A stretch of DNA of 64,000 nt from Anaerosporobacter mobilis DSM 15930 (GTDB lineage Bacteria > Bacillota > Clostridia > Lachnospirales > Lachnospiraceae), in the NCBI RefSeq assembly GCF_900142955.1, contig NZ_FRCP01000009.1, positions 1 to 64,000 of the forward strand, read 5' to 3'. Shown one piece after another: positions 1 through 8,519 of the stretch (position 1 is the stretch's first letter; the number at the start of each line of letters is the position of its first letter). The notes under the pieces are model-generated. The model saw only the letters and a program-made list of their open reading frames with translations. It was not told where the DNA came from and did no database searches. The position numbers and the translations under genes are program-made.

Positions 1-92
1 ACCTCAAATGGTTCGGCAACAATTTCGCCATCTGAGCTAAGAATAGCAACCATACTTTTAGATTTAGAAACATCAACACCGACAGCAATCAT
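1..92 (-). CDS. IS110-family transposase, N-terminal part (runs off left edge)
   Basis: Read on the minus strand from an ATG at 92-90, preceded by a strong GGAGG site near 100-107, the protein begins MIAVGVDVSKSKSMVAIL. This matches the start of IS110-family transposases, whose RuvC-like DEDD domain opens with a GxDVSK segment carrying the first catalytic aspartate. Only about 30 codons are inside the window, so integrity, target preference and the far end of the element cannot be judged. It transcribes leftward, away from the rest of the window. The following 200 bases, upstream of the gene, look like the non-coding end typical of this family. Confidence 0.85.
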   Translation of the reverse strand, partial: MIAVGVDVSKSKSMVAILSSDGEIVAEPFE

Positions 93-290
93 GATAGTCC
101 TCCTTTATGTATTATTATGATTGGTTCCAACATCTCATAATCAACTCATGTTCGTTAGTGACACGGGAGCAACGTCCCAACTTGCTGAAGCGAATGTAAG
201 ATAATGAGAGCTGGCTGACAAGTTTAGCTACGGGCGTGGTGTCCCAATTGATAGATTACGTCAGCCAATCAACCTCATCATAACAAAAAA
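93..290 (-). ncRNA. IS110 non-coding end, candidate bridge RNA
   Basis: The 200 bases upstream of the IS110 transposase contain no reading frame but show structure. TGGCTGAC at 212-219 pairs with GTCAGCCA at 260-267. GGGA at 165-168 can pair with TCCC at 175-178. Near-identical GTCCCAA segments occur at about 174-180 and 240-246. It is known that IS110-group elements encode a bridge RNA in the non-coding end upstream of the transposase that guides recombination. Assigning this RNA here is inference from position and hairpins; the exact RNA ends and element terminus are not defined. Confidence 0.5.
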
Positions 291-355
291 ATAAGAATAG
301 AGACAATATTCTCTACTCTTATATAGTACGAATTGATATTTATAGGAGGTAATTT

Positions 356-622
356 ATGGATAGAGAGTTACTTATTGCAGATTTAGAGCAAATAAAAGAG
401 TATCTGCATTGTAAAAGTAAGGATTATTGGGGAAATGTAGTAAATGAAGCCATTTTAGAATTAAAAAATCCGATTATTACTTGTGTAGATGATGATAGAA
501 TTCGAATTTTAAACGCAATCAATAAAACGGCTGTTTTGACGATTGGGAGAAATGGATTTAAAACAGAATTTGTAGATAAAGGAACTGTTATAAATATAGT
601 TGAGAAGTTGCCATTCAACTAA
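356..622 (+). CDS. Hypothetical protein, 88 residues
   Basis: The frame has a strong AGGAGG site just before its ATG and encodes a small, soluble, mixed-charge protein with no signal peptide or membrane segment. I do not recognise the family. The stretch around residues 25-36 (a Trp followed by NEAILEL) resembles a similar stretch in the 120-residue protein at 3576-3938 (Trp followed by NQAILEE), so the two may be distant relatives typical of integrative elements. It sits just inside the left mobile-element region, after the IS110 end. No function can be assigned. Confidence 0.6.
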   Translation: MDRELLIADLEQIKEYLHCKSKDYWGNVVNEAILELKNPIITCVDDDRIRILNAINKTAVLTIGRNGFKTEFVDKGTVINIVEKLPFN

Positions 623-654
623 AGTTGATATTTGGGAAAGGAATTGGTGAAAAA

Positions 655-870
655 TTGATAGACAAAACTAATCTAAAAGATAAAAATGATAAATTAAGTG
701 TATATATTAAATCATCAAAACCAACAAAGAAAAAGTAGTCTATAGACTTTGACATTGCAATTTTTGGAGAGCTAGATAATTTATCAGTTAAAACAAGTCG
801 TAGCAAGAGTGAATTAGTGAATATGTTACTTAAGTATGCACTTGAGAGAGTGGAAGTTAATGAATGCTAG
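655..870 (+). pseudogene. Ribbon-helix-helix-like protein with in-frame amber stop
   Basis: One frame can be read from a TTG at 655 to a TAG at 868-870, with a single in-frame TAG at 736-738. The part after the stop (SVKTSRSKSELVNMLLKYAL) has the pattern of a ribbon-helix-helix DNA-binding fold: a polar strand and then a helix starting SKSELVNMLL. The part before the stop is lysine-rich. I read this as a small CopG/MobC-type DNA-binding protein broken by a nonsense mutation. Suppression, or a separate internal start, cannot be excluded. Confidence 0.45.
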
Positions 871-910
871 AAATTTAGGATTTACTCATTAGAGTATAAA
901 AGGAGACTTT

Positions 911-1549
911 ATGATAAAAAACAAGAATGTAATCATTAAAGGAAAACCAGCTTCTGGAAAAACAACTTATGCGTTGGACTTTATAAATCAAAAACCAAGC
1001 GATGTACATATATTTGTGTATGATGTATTAGGGGTATATAATGACGCAGATGTAATAATGCAAAAAGAAAATGAGAATTTAATGCATTTTTTTAATCGTG
1101 TAATAAATATTGTAAATGAAACCGTACCTCGTAATCACACCAGTATTATAATCATTGACCATGCTGATGATGAATTAAATATTTCTAATTCTGAAAAATT
1201 AAGTCATTTACAAACAATTATGGCTAAAATGAATCAGAAAGATATATTTTTATATTTATTAACACAAGGTGTATTATTAGGGCATGATTTAAACAGTGAA
1301 AGTTTTAAATTAGGAATAACTATGTCAAATATATTTAATAACTTTGTTATTATTGAACCATTTAAAAGTAAAGCTTACTGTCCAAAGTGCGGTATTCATC
1401 TAATGTATAGAAAAGTTAATGGCAGAAAAGATGAATATGATGTTATATGCAAGAACTTCCTATGCACTGGCTTCGTTGTAAATGCTACTTTTAATAATCT
1501 ATGGACAATAGATAGTGAGTTTTATAACTATCTTAGTATAAACAAATAG
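911..1549 (+). CDS. P-loop ATPase with C-terminal zinc ribbon
   Basis: The 212-residue protein has a Walker A motif GKPASGKT at residues 11-18 and a Walker B-like strand ending in Asp83 (IIIID, 79-83). A four-cysteine zinc-ribbon-like region lies near the C-terminus (CPKCG, then a CxxxxC pair about 20 residues later). There is no signal peptide or membrane segment. The start is supported by an AGGAGA site. The single short RecA/AAA-like core plus zinc ribbon is seen in element-borne proteins of unknown role, possibly in DNA transactions. It lies between a broken ribbon-helix-helix gene and a small ORF that precedes a DNA methyltransferase. Substrate and partner are unknown. Confidence 0.65.
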   Translation: MIKNKNVIIKGKPASGKTTYALDFINQKPSDVHIFVYDVLGVYNDADVIMQKENENLMHFFNRVINIVNETVPRNHTSIIIIDHADDELNISNSEKLSHLQTIMAKMNQKDIFLYLLTQGVLLGHDLNSESFKLGITMSNIFNNFVIIEPFKSKAYCPKCGIHLMYRKVNGRKDEYDVICKNFLCTGFVVNATFNNLWTIDSEFYNYLSINK

Positions 1550-1597
1550 TTACTTGTAGTGATAATGATAGTTTAGGGAAGAGAGAGAGGATTAATT

Positions 1598-1789
1598 ATG
1601 GCTATAACAATTAAAAAATTAATTGAGTATATCGAAGAAAATCTTGCAGATGGCACATTAAGAGAAAGTGATAAAGTATGCTTACATGATGGGTGTGATA
1701 GCGTAGAGGTTGGCGCACTGTTTAATGATGCACATGAGCTGACATTAGCCGAAAATGATGGATTTTTAGGAAGTTGCGAAGAAGTATAA
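1598..1789 (+). CDS. Hypothetical small acidic protein, 63 residues
   Basis: A short acidic protein follows a purine-rich site (GAGAGAGAGG) and ends 11 bases before the start of the cytosine methyltransferase, so the two are probably co-transcribed. It starts with an amphipathic helix (TIKKLIEYIEENL) and contains two cysteines close together (CLHDGC). I do not recognise a family. Position immediately before a phage-type methyltransferase suggests an element or prophage accessory protein. Confidence 0.55.
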   Translation: MAITIKKLIEYIEENLADGTLRESDKVCLHDGCDSVEVGALFNDAHELTLAENDGFLGSCEEV

Positions 1790-1800
1790 ATTGATATTTT

Positions 1801-3468
1801 GTGAAAAAAATGAAAGGAGTAAGAGGTTTGGTGGCCACCATTAAAGAGCTCTTTACTCCAATAGATATTATGATAAATGGTGAAATTATAGTGGATAACT
1901 TCGCAGGTGGGGGTGGTGCTTCAACAGGAATTGAATTAGCTACAGGTCGCAGTGTTGATATAGCAATTAATCATGATCCAGAAGCTATTAAGATGCATAA
2001 GGTAAATCACCCTAGTACAAAGCATTATTGTGAGGATGTGTGGCAAGTTGATCCTATAAAAGCATGTAATGGAAGACAAGTAGCACTAGCATGGTTTAGT
2101 CCGGATTGCAAGCATTTTTCCAAGGCAAAAGGAGGTAAGCCAAAGAATAAATTTATTAGAGGTCTTGCTTGGGTTGCTTGCAGATGGGCAGGTCTTGTTA
2201 GACCACGAGTAATCATGTTAGAGAACGTAGAAGAGTTTAAAACATGGGGACCATTAAACCGTAACAATAAGCCTATAAAATCAAAGCAAGGAGTTACATT
2301 CAAGAAGTTTGTTCAACAACTTACTGCTCTTGGGTATCAGGTAGAACACAAAGAGCTGATTGCTGCTGATTATGGAGCACCAACAATGCGTAAGAGATTC
2401 TTCTTGATTGCTCGATGTGATGGTAAACCGATTGTATGGCCAGATCATTCACATGCAAATGTAGATAGTGAAGAAGTAAAAGGTGGTTTATGCAAACCAT
2501 ATGTATCAGCAAGCGAATGTATAGATTTTTCATTGCCTTGTCCTAGTATTTTTGATACAAGCGAAGATATAATGAAAAAGTACGGACTTAGAGCCGTAAG
2601 ACCTTTAGCAGAAAAGACAATGAATCGAATTGCTAGGGGAATACAGAAATTTGTAATTGATAATCCTGAACCATTCATATGTCAGATTGGACAGACAGGC
2701 TTTGCAAAAGATAGAAACCATTCAATATATGATCCGCTTACAACGATAGTAAGCAAGAATGAACATTGCTTGATAACTCCATGCTTGATGAAAGCATATG
2801 GAGGTAATTACACAGGATCTGGTAGTAAGATTGATGAACCAATTCATACAATAACAACCGTAGATCATAATTTTTTAGTAGCACCTGCATTGATACAGTA
2901 TCATTCTGAAACTACAAAAGATGGAGTTAGAGGACAGCAGATCAACGAACCAATAATGACACTAGATAGTAGTAATAGGTATGGACTTGTAACTTCATTC
3001 CTTAGCAAATTCTACAAGACAGGTATTGGGCAAGACTTACGTGATCCGCTTCATACGGTTACAACGAGTGCAGGACACTTCGGAGAGGTTAGAGCATTTT
3101 TGATTAAGTACTATGGGCAAGGAACTGGACAAGATATAAAGTCTCCTCTTGATACAGTGACAAGTAATGATCGTTTTGGACTTGTTACAATACACGGAGT
3201 TGATTACCAGATCATTGATATTGGATTGAGAATGTTAGAACCAAGAGAATTGTATAATGCACAAGGGTTTCCAAGTGACTATATAATTGATCGTGATTAC
3301 AACAATAAGAAATATAGCAGAACAGAGCAAGTAAAGAGACGTGGGAATGCGGTACCTCCTCCATTTGCAAATGCACTTGTGAGAGCTAACTTACCAGAGT
3401 TGTGTAAATACGAGCGTATGCTAAATATGAGGATAGATGATAGTAATCAGCAGCTTAGTTTTGCATAA
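1801..3468 (+). CDS. Phage-type DNA (cytosine-5) methyltransferase
   Basis: The protein methylates cytosine in DNA. Motif I (FAGGGGASTGIELA) lies near residues 34-47, the motif IV loop SPDCKHFS with the likely catalytic Cys103 near 100-107, motif VI ENV at 141-143, and the C-terminal GNAVPPPFANAL block near residue 525. In phage-type enzymes the usual PC of motif IV is replaced by SPDC, as here. Between residues about 310 and 470 are five degenerate repeats of the form (D/E)P.(H/T)T(I/V)T, probably part of the target-recognition region. No partner restriction gene is adjacent, so it may be an orphan anti-restriction enzyme. The GTG at 1801 is a possible start; a GTG at 1831, better placed behind AAAGGAG, is an alternative. 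Confidence 0.92.
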   Translation: MKKMKGVRGLVATIKELFTPIDIMINGEIIVDNFAGGGGASTGIELATGRSVDIAINHDPEAIKMHKVNHPSTKHYCEDVWQVDPIKACNGRQVALAWFSPDCKHFSKAKGGKPKNKFIRGLAWVACRWAGLVRPRVIMLENVEEFKTWGPLNRNNKPIKSKQGVTFKKFVQQLTALGYQVEHKELIAADYGAPTMRKRFFLIARCDGKPIVWPDHSHANVDSEEVKGGLCKPYVSASECIDFSLPCPSIFDTSEDIMKKYGLRAVRPLAEKTMNRIARGIQKFVIDNPEPFICQIGQTGFAKDRNHSIYDPLTTIVSKNEHCLITPCLMKAYGGNYTGSGSKIDEPIHTITTVDHNFLVAPALIQYHSETTKDGVRGQQINEPIMTLDSSNRYGLVTSFLSKFYKTGIGQDLRDPLHTVTTSAGHFGEVRAFLIKYYGQGTGQDIKSPLDTVTSNDRFGLVTIHGVDYQIIDIGLRMLEPRELYNAQGFPSDYIIDRDYNNKKYSRTEQVKRRGNAVPPPFANALVRANLPELCKYERMLNMRIDDSNQQLSFA

Positions 3469-3575
3469 CAAAATTAGGATTAAGGAAAGGAAGGTATCAT
3501 ATTAAGTACTTGTAAAGGTAGAACGTTTATATAAAGAATTCATAATATAAATAAAAAGGAAAAAGGAAAAATATT

Positions 3576-3938
3576 ATGAATTTAACTGAAAAATATGAAA
3601 TTCTTATTGCTTTCATTGGGAGAGAAATACCAGAAAAGGAGTACATTGCAGATATCTGGAATCAAGCGATACTAGAAGAGTATCAAAAATCATCTATTTA
3701 TATAAACGTTGCAATAGATGAACGTTTGCTTGCCTGTGTAGATTGTACTAAAGAAGAAAGAGGATTTGTAATAACTGCAATAAGGAATCCAATCCAGACG
3801 CAGGATTCAAAGTTATATTATAATGCACTGGGTAGTATTGTATTTAAAATAAGGGATATTCTGGGAAACCCTTATACATTAATTACAATTGAGCAGCTAG
3901 ATTCTACATTTTTCCCATATGATTTACAGACACATTAA
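3576..3938 (+). CDS. Hypothetical protein, 120 residues
   Basis: An ATG with an upstream AAAAAGGAAAA tract opens a 120-residue soluble protein with three cysteines and no clear motif. The region near residues 25-35 (IWNQAILEEY) is similar in pattern to residues 25-36 of the 88-residue protein at 356-622. No family is recognised. It follows the cytosine methyltransferase by about 100 bases and precedes two gene fragments, all on the same strand. It is probably part of the same decayed integrated element. Confidence 0.5.
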   Translation: MNLTEKYEILIAFIGREIPEKEYIADIWNQAILEEYQKSSIYINVAIDERLLACVDCTKEERGFVITAIRNPIQTQDSKLYYNALGSIVFKIRDILGNPYTLITIEQLDSTFFPYDLQTH

Positions 3939-3991
3939 TAAGACCTATGCAAGTGTAACTCCATATAGATATGGTAACGATTAATGTGTAG

Positions 3992-4111
3992 CATACCAAT
4001 GTGGAGTTACAAGACGGTAGAATAGGCAAGGTCATTGGACAACTTGACAGCGGAGAATTTCGCTTGCAAGTGATAAAGGGGGACAGGTTTCCTACTTTAA
4101 ACAGACTGTGA
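3992..4111 (+). pseudogene. Short coding remnant
   Basis: An open stretch of about 39 codons reads HTNVELQDGRIGKVIGQLDS and continues to a TGA at 4109-4111. It has no start codon or ribosome-binding site, and a stop lies just upstream in the same frame. The sequence has protein-like composition, so it may be the tail of a deleted gene. It is too short to assign. Confidence 0.25.
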
Positions 4112-4172
4112 TGTTTCAAATATAAGAATTGTGGCTAATTAGGATTTACTTAATTAAGAAAGGGGATAAAAT

Positions 4173-4375
4173 ATGTTAAAAGTAGGCAATGTAGTAATAG
4201 TGAGAAGTGACTTACAAGATGAAATAAAGTATGGATATATTATGTTCCATCATGGAATGAGAAAGTTTCTAGGTAAGAAGGTTACTATAGGAAATATTCC
4301 TTACAGTAACAGACCAGAAGTGATGTAGAGACTTATGAATTAAAAGAGTTTTGGGGAGCTGAGTGTTTTCAATAA
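4173..4375 (+). pseudogene. Frameshifted small element protein
   Basis: After an AAAGGGG site, an ATG at 4173 opens MLKVGNVVIVRSDLQDEIKY and stops at 4326-4328 after 51 codons. A neighbouring frame continues the pattern immediately (DVETYELKEFWGAECFQ) and ends at a TAA at 4373-4375. Together they look like one protein of about 65 residues with a beta-rich start and a Trp-containing end, as seen in small proteins on clostridial phages and integrative elements. I therefore read a single-base frameshift near 4320. The TAA of this remnant directly abuts the open frame of the truncated kinase. Confidence 0.45.
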
Positions 4376-4447
4376 GATAAGTATAGAAGAGAAGAGTTTA
4401 ATGGAAATGTCCAATTTGAGTACAAGTTAAAAGAAATTATCCCCAAA

Positions 4448-5857
4448 TTGAAAGATGAAAATTTAGTGGAATATACAAATGTAGGGGCATTTAAGTTAAA
4501 GATATATTATTTAAAAAGTGCTAAAAGTACAGTAGAAATAATAAGAGATTTTCAAGTACGTGTTCGGAAAAAGATGCTTAATGATTTCTCTGGCATTAAA
4601 ATATATCGCGATGATTTTAAAGTACGCCCATACGGAGATGATGGAGCTTTTTATGACTGGATTGATTTAAGTAAGCGAGTTCAAAGTAGTCCGGCGGCAG
4701 CATCTCACGAAAAAGGGAATTGGCGTGTCTCTCCTAATCAGTTAATTGGAAGTGTTTCAATAAGCAGAATTACCAATCCCAAACTTGAAGATACAGCCAA
4801 TCGAGAAGGGATGAGTATAAATTCAGAGTATAATGCTTTTGTTAAGTTGTTGGAAGGGATTATAGCAAAATTTGAATATGATAGACAATATCCATTAAGA
4901 GAATATGCAGCTTGGAAAAATGAGAAGGAAAAGGCTCATGAAGATCGAAGGCAAAAAATTTATGAGCAAGTAATGAAAGAGCAGGCAGATAAAGAAGAGA
5001 GGGAAAAGTTAAAAAAAAATGATGACTCTTCAGAAGCAGATACGAAAGACAAGCAGGAGAAAAAAGGAGAAGATTATACAAAAGATGATTTGAAAGATGT
5101 AATCTATTCAATTGGAAAAAAGAAAGATTATGAAATGACAGTTAATCAGCTTTTGATGGTACTTAGTTCGGCAGGGGTTATGGCGCAGACATTTGCTCAT
5201 GAAATAAGTCGAATAGCAACTAATTTAGGAAGTAGAGGGCAACATTTAAAGGAATCTATTAATTTACTTTTGGATTATAAGCCGTATATAGGGGATGAAG
5301 ATTTTAATCCTTATGATATGTTGGAGGAATTAAGTAGTACGGATATACTTTTATCCGAATGGGTAAATTTAATAATGGATTGTGTTAATAAAGAAAATTT
5401 TCATACGCAGGAAGTATTTATAAATGAATTTCTGGTACATATAGTAGAGAAGTGGAGTACCTTACTGGCGAGGAAGCATATTAGAATAGAAGATATAAAT
5501 TGTTCAGAAGATATAAAATTGTCATTACCAATTGTTGACCTTCATTTGCTTTTGAATAATTTTTTGTTAAATTCGGCATACTTTTTAGAAGAGTGTGAAG
5601 GAGAAAGAATTATTAAGTTTAAAGTATATAAAGAGGGACAGAAGATATACTTAGATATGGAGAATAACGGCCCTGAATTGGCAAAAGAAAATCTTCAAAA
5701 CCCAGATATAGTACTAGATGCAACGGTAAGTAGCAAATTTGGAGGAACAGGATTAGGTCTTTGGGTAGCGCGTGAGTCAGTGGAAAGAAATGATGGAAGG
5801 CTACAAGTAATTCCTATTAGTTCGGGCTTTATGCTTCGAGCGTATTGGAAGAGTTAG
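4448..5857 (+). CDS. GHKL ATPase / histidine kinase, 5'-truncated
   Basis: The protein carries a histidine-kinase core. An H-box (FAHEISR, His251 counting from the TTG at 4448) is followed by an N-box-like NNFLLNSA near 370 and a G-box FGGTGLGL near 440, so it should bind ATP and phosphorylate itself. Residues 155-230 are a highly charged, probably coiled-coil segment. The first 140 residues look like the middle domain of a longer protein with an N-terminal Hsp90-like ATPase. The frame stays open back to 4376, directly after a TAA, with no good start or ribosome-binding site. I therefore infer that the 5' part was deleted. It overlaps translationally with the receiver gene that follows. Known relatives: two-component-like defence systems such as Detocs use a kinase plus receiver. 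Confidence 0.75.
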   Translation: MKDENLVEYTNVGAFKLKIYYLKSAKSTVEIIRDFQVRVRKKMLNDFSGIKIYRDDFKVRPYGDDGAFYDWIDLSKRVQSSPAAASHEKGNWRVSPNQLIGSVSISRITNPKLEDTANREGMSINSEYNAFVKLLEGIIAKFEYDRQYPLREYAAWKNEKEKAHEDRRQKIYEQVMKEQADKEEREKLKKNDDSSEADTKDKQEKKGEDYTKDDLKDVIYSIGKKKDYEMTVNQLLMVLSSAGVMAQTFAHEISRIATNLGSRGQHLKESINLLLDYKPYIGDEDFNPYDMLEELSSTDILLSEWVNLIMDCVNKENFHTQEVFINEFLVHIVEKWSTLLARKHIRIEDINCSEDIKLSLPIVDLHLLLNNFLLNSAYFLEECEGERIIKFKVYKEGQKIYLDMENNGPELAKENLQNPDIVLDATVSSKFGGTGLGLWVARESVERNDGRLQVIPISSGFMLRAYWKS

Positions 5858-5868
5858 GAGGTGGAATC

Positions 5869-6522
5869 ATGTATACTATAGGTTTGATAGATGACGAAGA
5901 AAGTCAGTTGAAGGCAATGCGACGCACAATAAAGATTAATGCACCACGCTCTGTGGAATATGATTTTAAATCATATTCGCTATCAAAAGAGAGCGGAAAA
6001 TTGGTTGATGAAGTTTTCAGGGATGTTATGCATGATATAGTTAATGAAGAAATTGGCTGTTTAATAATTGACTACAAAATCATGGTTAGGACAACAAAGA
6101 TACAAGGAACAGAAATTTTTAGAAAAATAAAAGAAGTTGTTCCTAAGTTTCCTATTATCATATTAACAGAAGTTGTTGAAGAAAGTATAGAACCGGATTT
6201 TATAGATGCTGATAAAGTATATAGAAAACGAGATTTTTTTAAATTAGAAGAAGAGTATTCCAAGGATAAGGTACACAATATTTTTGACAGTATGCGTAAA
6301 TATGTTTCACAACGAGATTCTTTAAAATTAACATTATTTGATTTGAAGGAGAAATTAGCCAAAGGTAATGAAAGTGATATGATTAAAGAGGTGCTAAAAG
6401 TAGAAAGTGAAATTGCAGACTTTTTACCATCAGATCAATCACAAATTGATAGAGTTTTTGATGAAGGTAAGGTAAAAAAAATTGTAGAACTTATAGAAAA
6501 AGCAAATAATATGTTGGAGTAA
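5869..6522 (+). CDS. Receiver-domain response regulator without DNA-binding domain
   Basis: The AGGAGG site overlaps the stop region of the kinase and points to the ATG at 5869 rather than the longer frame from 5845. The receiver domain covers about residues 1-125, with acidic Asp8/Asp9, phospho-acceptor Asp68 (LIIDYK), Thr100 and Lys120, the standard set. The loop after Asp68 is longer than usual. Residues 130-217 are helical and charged, with no helix-turn-helix, so the output is probably a protein interaction. Its neighbours are a histidine kinase upstream and an HNH nuclease four bases downstream, suggesting it relays a signal from kinase to nuclease. Confidence 0.8.
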   Translation: MYTIGLIDDEESQLKAMRRTIKINAPRSVEYDFKSYSLSKESGKLVDEVFRDVMHDIVNEEIGCLIIDYKIMVRTTKIQGTEIFRKIKEVVPKFPIIILTEVVEESIEPDFIDADKVYRKRDFFKLEEEYSKDKVHNIFDSMRKYVSQRDSLKLTLFDLKEKLAKGNESDMIKEVLKVESEIADFLPSDQSQIDRVFDEGKVKKIVELIEKANNMLE

Positions 6523-6525
6523 CTG

Positions 6526-7167
6526 ATGAGTAGAAAGTTTAGAGATTATACAATAAAAAGAACTTGTACTAAGAAATATAAAAATTATCCAGATTACAAA
6601 CCTTATTTAAAACAAGATTTTTCTCATAGATGTGCTTATTGTAATTTGATTGATTCGGGAATCACCACTCCTTTTGAAGTAGATCATTTTATTCCGAGAG
6701 ATACCTTTAAAGATGAATGGCCCGAATGTGAAACTCTATATGAAAATTTAGTTTATTCATGTAAAAAGTGTAATTTAGCTAAGAGTAGTTATTATAAAGG
6801 CAATATATCTAAGCGAGTAATAGAGAATGAATACTTTTATAATCCTGTTGAAAGTGATTATGGAGAAATTTTTTATCGAAATGATGCTGGTGGGATTGCA
6901 TCTGATGATATAAAAGGGAGAGATATGATTAATAAACTTAAGTTGTATCGTCCCATACATAATTTAGCTTGGATATGTGAAACTCTAAAAAGTACACGTG
7001 ATAAACTAAATGTACAGATTGATAAAGTTGGTAAAGACACAAAGCAGGGACAGTTATTATTAGAGGCTAAAAATGAATTAAATGAATATTATATTACTTG
7101 TAATGAGATATTCCTAGAAAATTATAATAATGAAAGATTTACATTAGAACTGTATTCAAAAGAATAG
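6526..7167 (+). CDS. HNH endonuclease family protein, likely effector
   Basis: The protein has a clear HNH module: CAYC (Cys36, Cys39), the catalytic-type DHF at Asp53-His54, Asn75, and CKKCN (Cys79, Cys82, Asn83). This zinc-stabilised beta-beta-alpha metal nuclease fold cuts nucleic acid. The remaining C-terminal 110 residues are helical and contain no recognised domain. Length (213 residues) is normal for a stand-alone HNH protein. It starts four bases after the receiver gene, so the three genes form an operon. My inference is that it is the effector of a two-component-like defence system whose kinase is now truncated. Confidence 0.82.
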   Translation: MSRKFRDYTIKRTCTKKYKNYPDYKPYLKQDFSHRCAYCNLIDSGITTPFEVDHFIPRDTFKDEWPECETLYENLVYSCKKCNLAKSSYYKGNISKRVIENEYFYNPVESDYGEIFYRNDAGGIASDDIKGRDMINKLKLYRPIHNLAWICETLKSTRDKLNVQIDKVGKDTKQGQLLLEAKNELNEYYITCNEIFLENYNNERFTLELYSKE

Positions 7168-7228
7168 TTATATACTGCTTTATACCGACGTATGTGAGTA
7201 TAAAACTTTTAAAATCAACTCAAATAAT

Positions 7229-7266
7229 GCCATAGAATGATGCAGGATATAGCACCATTCTATGGC
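7229..7266 (+). terminator. Strong hairpin after the HNH gene
   Basis: GCCATAGAATG at 7229-7239 pairs perfectly with CATTCTATGGC at 7256-7266 around a 16-base loop. It lies 60 bases after the HNH stop and is followed by GTTGTTGTG rather than a clean T-run, so it is a weak intrinsic terminator or a processed 3' end. Confidence 0.5.
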
Positions 7267-7756
7267 GTTGTTGTGACAGAAATAAAGAAGGAATTATAAT
7301 TCGTCCTACTTAAAATGTGTGTTTATTCCGTTGGTACTTTTTATAAAGGTAATTAATTTGTAAAGTAGGGTTTTAGGGAAGCCCCCTAACAAGTTTGCAA
7401 TCTGTACGTACAGACTGCGTATCTTGCAAAAGAAAATGTATATAGTTGAATAGCAAAGTAATATCGTTTTATGATCATTTAAGATATATAATAAGATACT
7501 ATTACAGATTACTATGTGATATGTGATGTGCTATCACTTTTATATTAATTGCACTATCGCATAGTGGCTTAATGTGTATTCTAGTGTAATAATTGGTTAT
7601 AGTCACATACTAAATAGTGTTAGCAAGTTGTGGAAGATGGATTACTATCATTAGCCTCCATTTTTAACTGTTCTTGAAATGGTACATAATCCATCAATTG
7701 ATTTTCACATCTTAAATTGTATCCTGGCGGAACAACTGGACGCAACTGTCAACATA
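7267..7756. other. Non-coding or decayed stretch
   Basis: No supported gene is present. The minus strand from 7740 to 7620 is open for about 40 codons (PVVPPGYNLRCENQLMDYVP and onward) and ends in a stop. It looks like the tail of a protein that has lost its front, but I do not recognise it. The rest is AT-rich with many stops on both strands. Confidence 0.4.
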
Positions 7757-8008
7757 CCTTAAATATCCATCAGAGATTCGAAAAATTATCTACACTACTA
7801 ATATATCGAAAATTTTAACCGACAGCTATGCAAGGTTACTAAAAGCAGAACAATATTCCCAACTGATGATTCTTTGTTTAAGCTGCTTTACCTAGCTATG
7901 ATGGATATAACCCAAAAATGGACGGGAAAGAGCTGGGATTGGGGGAAAACCCTTGATCAAATATGTATATACTTTTCTGATCGTATATCTCCATCTGACA
8001 TAGAATAG
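7757..8008 (+). pseudogene. IS256-family transposase C-terminal remnant
   Basis: The sequence reads YPSEIRKIIYTTN at first, then after a frame change continues IFPTDDSLFKLLYLAMMDIT, QKWTG and a tail ending at a TAG at 8006-8008. This is the well-known C-terminal part of IS256-family DDE transposases, which have a Y(P)..IRK.IYTTN segment followed by FPTDDSL.K.LYLA..DI..KWT. The N-terminal catalytic domain is absent and the frame is broken, so it is a fossil. It separates the defence-like operon from the RiPP locus. Confidence 0.8.
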
Positions 8009-8030
8009 ATGTTAAATTGTACATAAAAAT

Positions 8031-8068
8031 AGTAGCCTGGCAATTTGAGATATTGACAGGCTACTTGG
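8031..8068. terminator. Hairpin AGTAGCCTG / CAGGCTACT
   Basis: AGTAGCCTG at 8031-8039 pairs with CAGGCTACT at 8057-8065 around a 17-base loop, followed by TGGTTT. It lies just after the IS256 remnant and may be a terminator or part of the former IS end. Confidence 0.4.
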
Positions 8069-8519
8069 TTTGTGCCAAAATACAGGCAACTGATATTTTA
8101 TTGTAACTTCTTAAACCACTTTGAGTATTTTACTTCAATTCAAGAGGTTTATACAAAATCAATTACACTCTCTATCGTCTCCCTCAGCATAGCTCTTTTT
8201 TGAGTATCACAATTGAAGTTGTTAGAAATTATCAGATTGACATCGTAATATTGTCAGTGACATCATCTACGGGTATAGAAAATGAGTCAATATTCTGTGT
8301 ATGGAACAATATTAACACGCACTTCATCCTATTTGGGAACAACAGCAGGATTGAGTCTGTGAAAGTTTTTCTATATACCTCCTAATACCTCCTATGATTT
8401 TATATTTGTCATAGAAAGTCTCATTAGTTAATAAACTACTTCAACGTACTTTCTTGAAACATGTGTATTACACACCCTTAAACATGTAAAATATCAAAAG
8501 ACTTATTTTGCATTCGAAT
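8069..8519. other. Gap without a supported gene, downstream of tldE
   Basis: A 61-codon plus-strand frame at 8200-8385 has a TTG start and no convincing ribosome-binding site. A similar minus-strand open stretch covers the same bases. Neither looks like a known protein. The region is probably the 3' flank of the leftward tldD-tldE operon. Confidence 0.4.

Noticed and set aside
8200..8385. A 61-codon plus-strand frame after the IS256 fossil
   Set aside because: TTG start without a convincing ribosome-binding site and no recognisable motif; the opposite strand is equally open.
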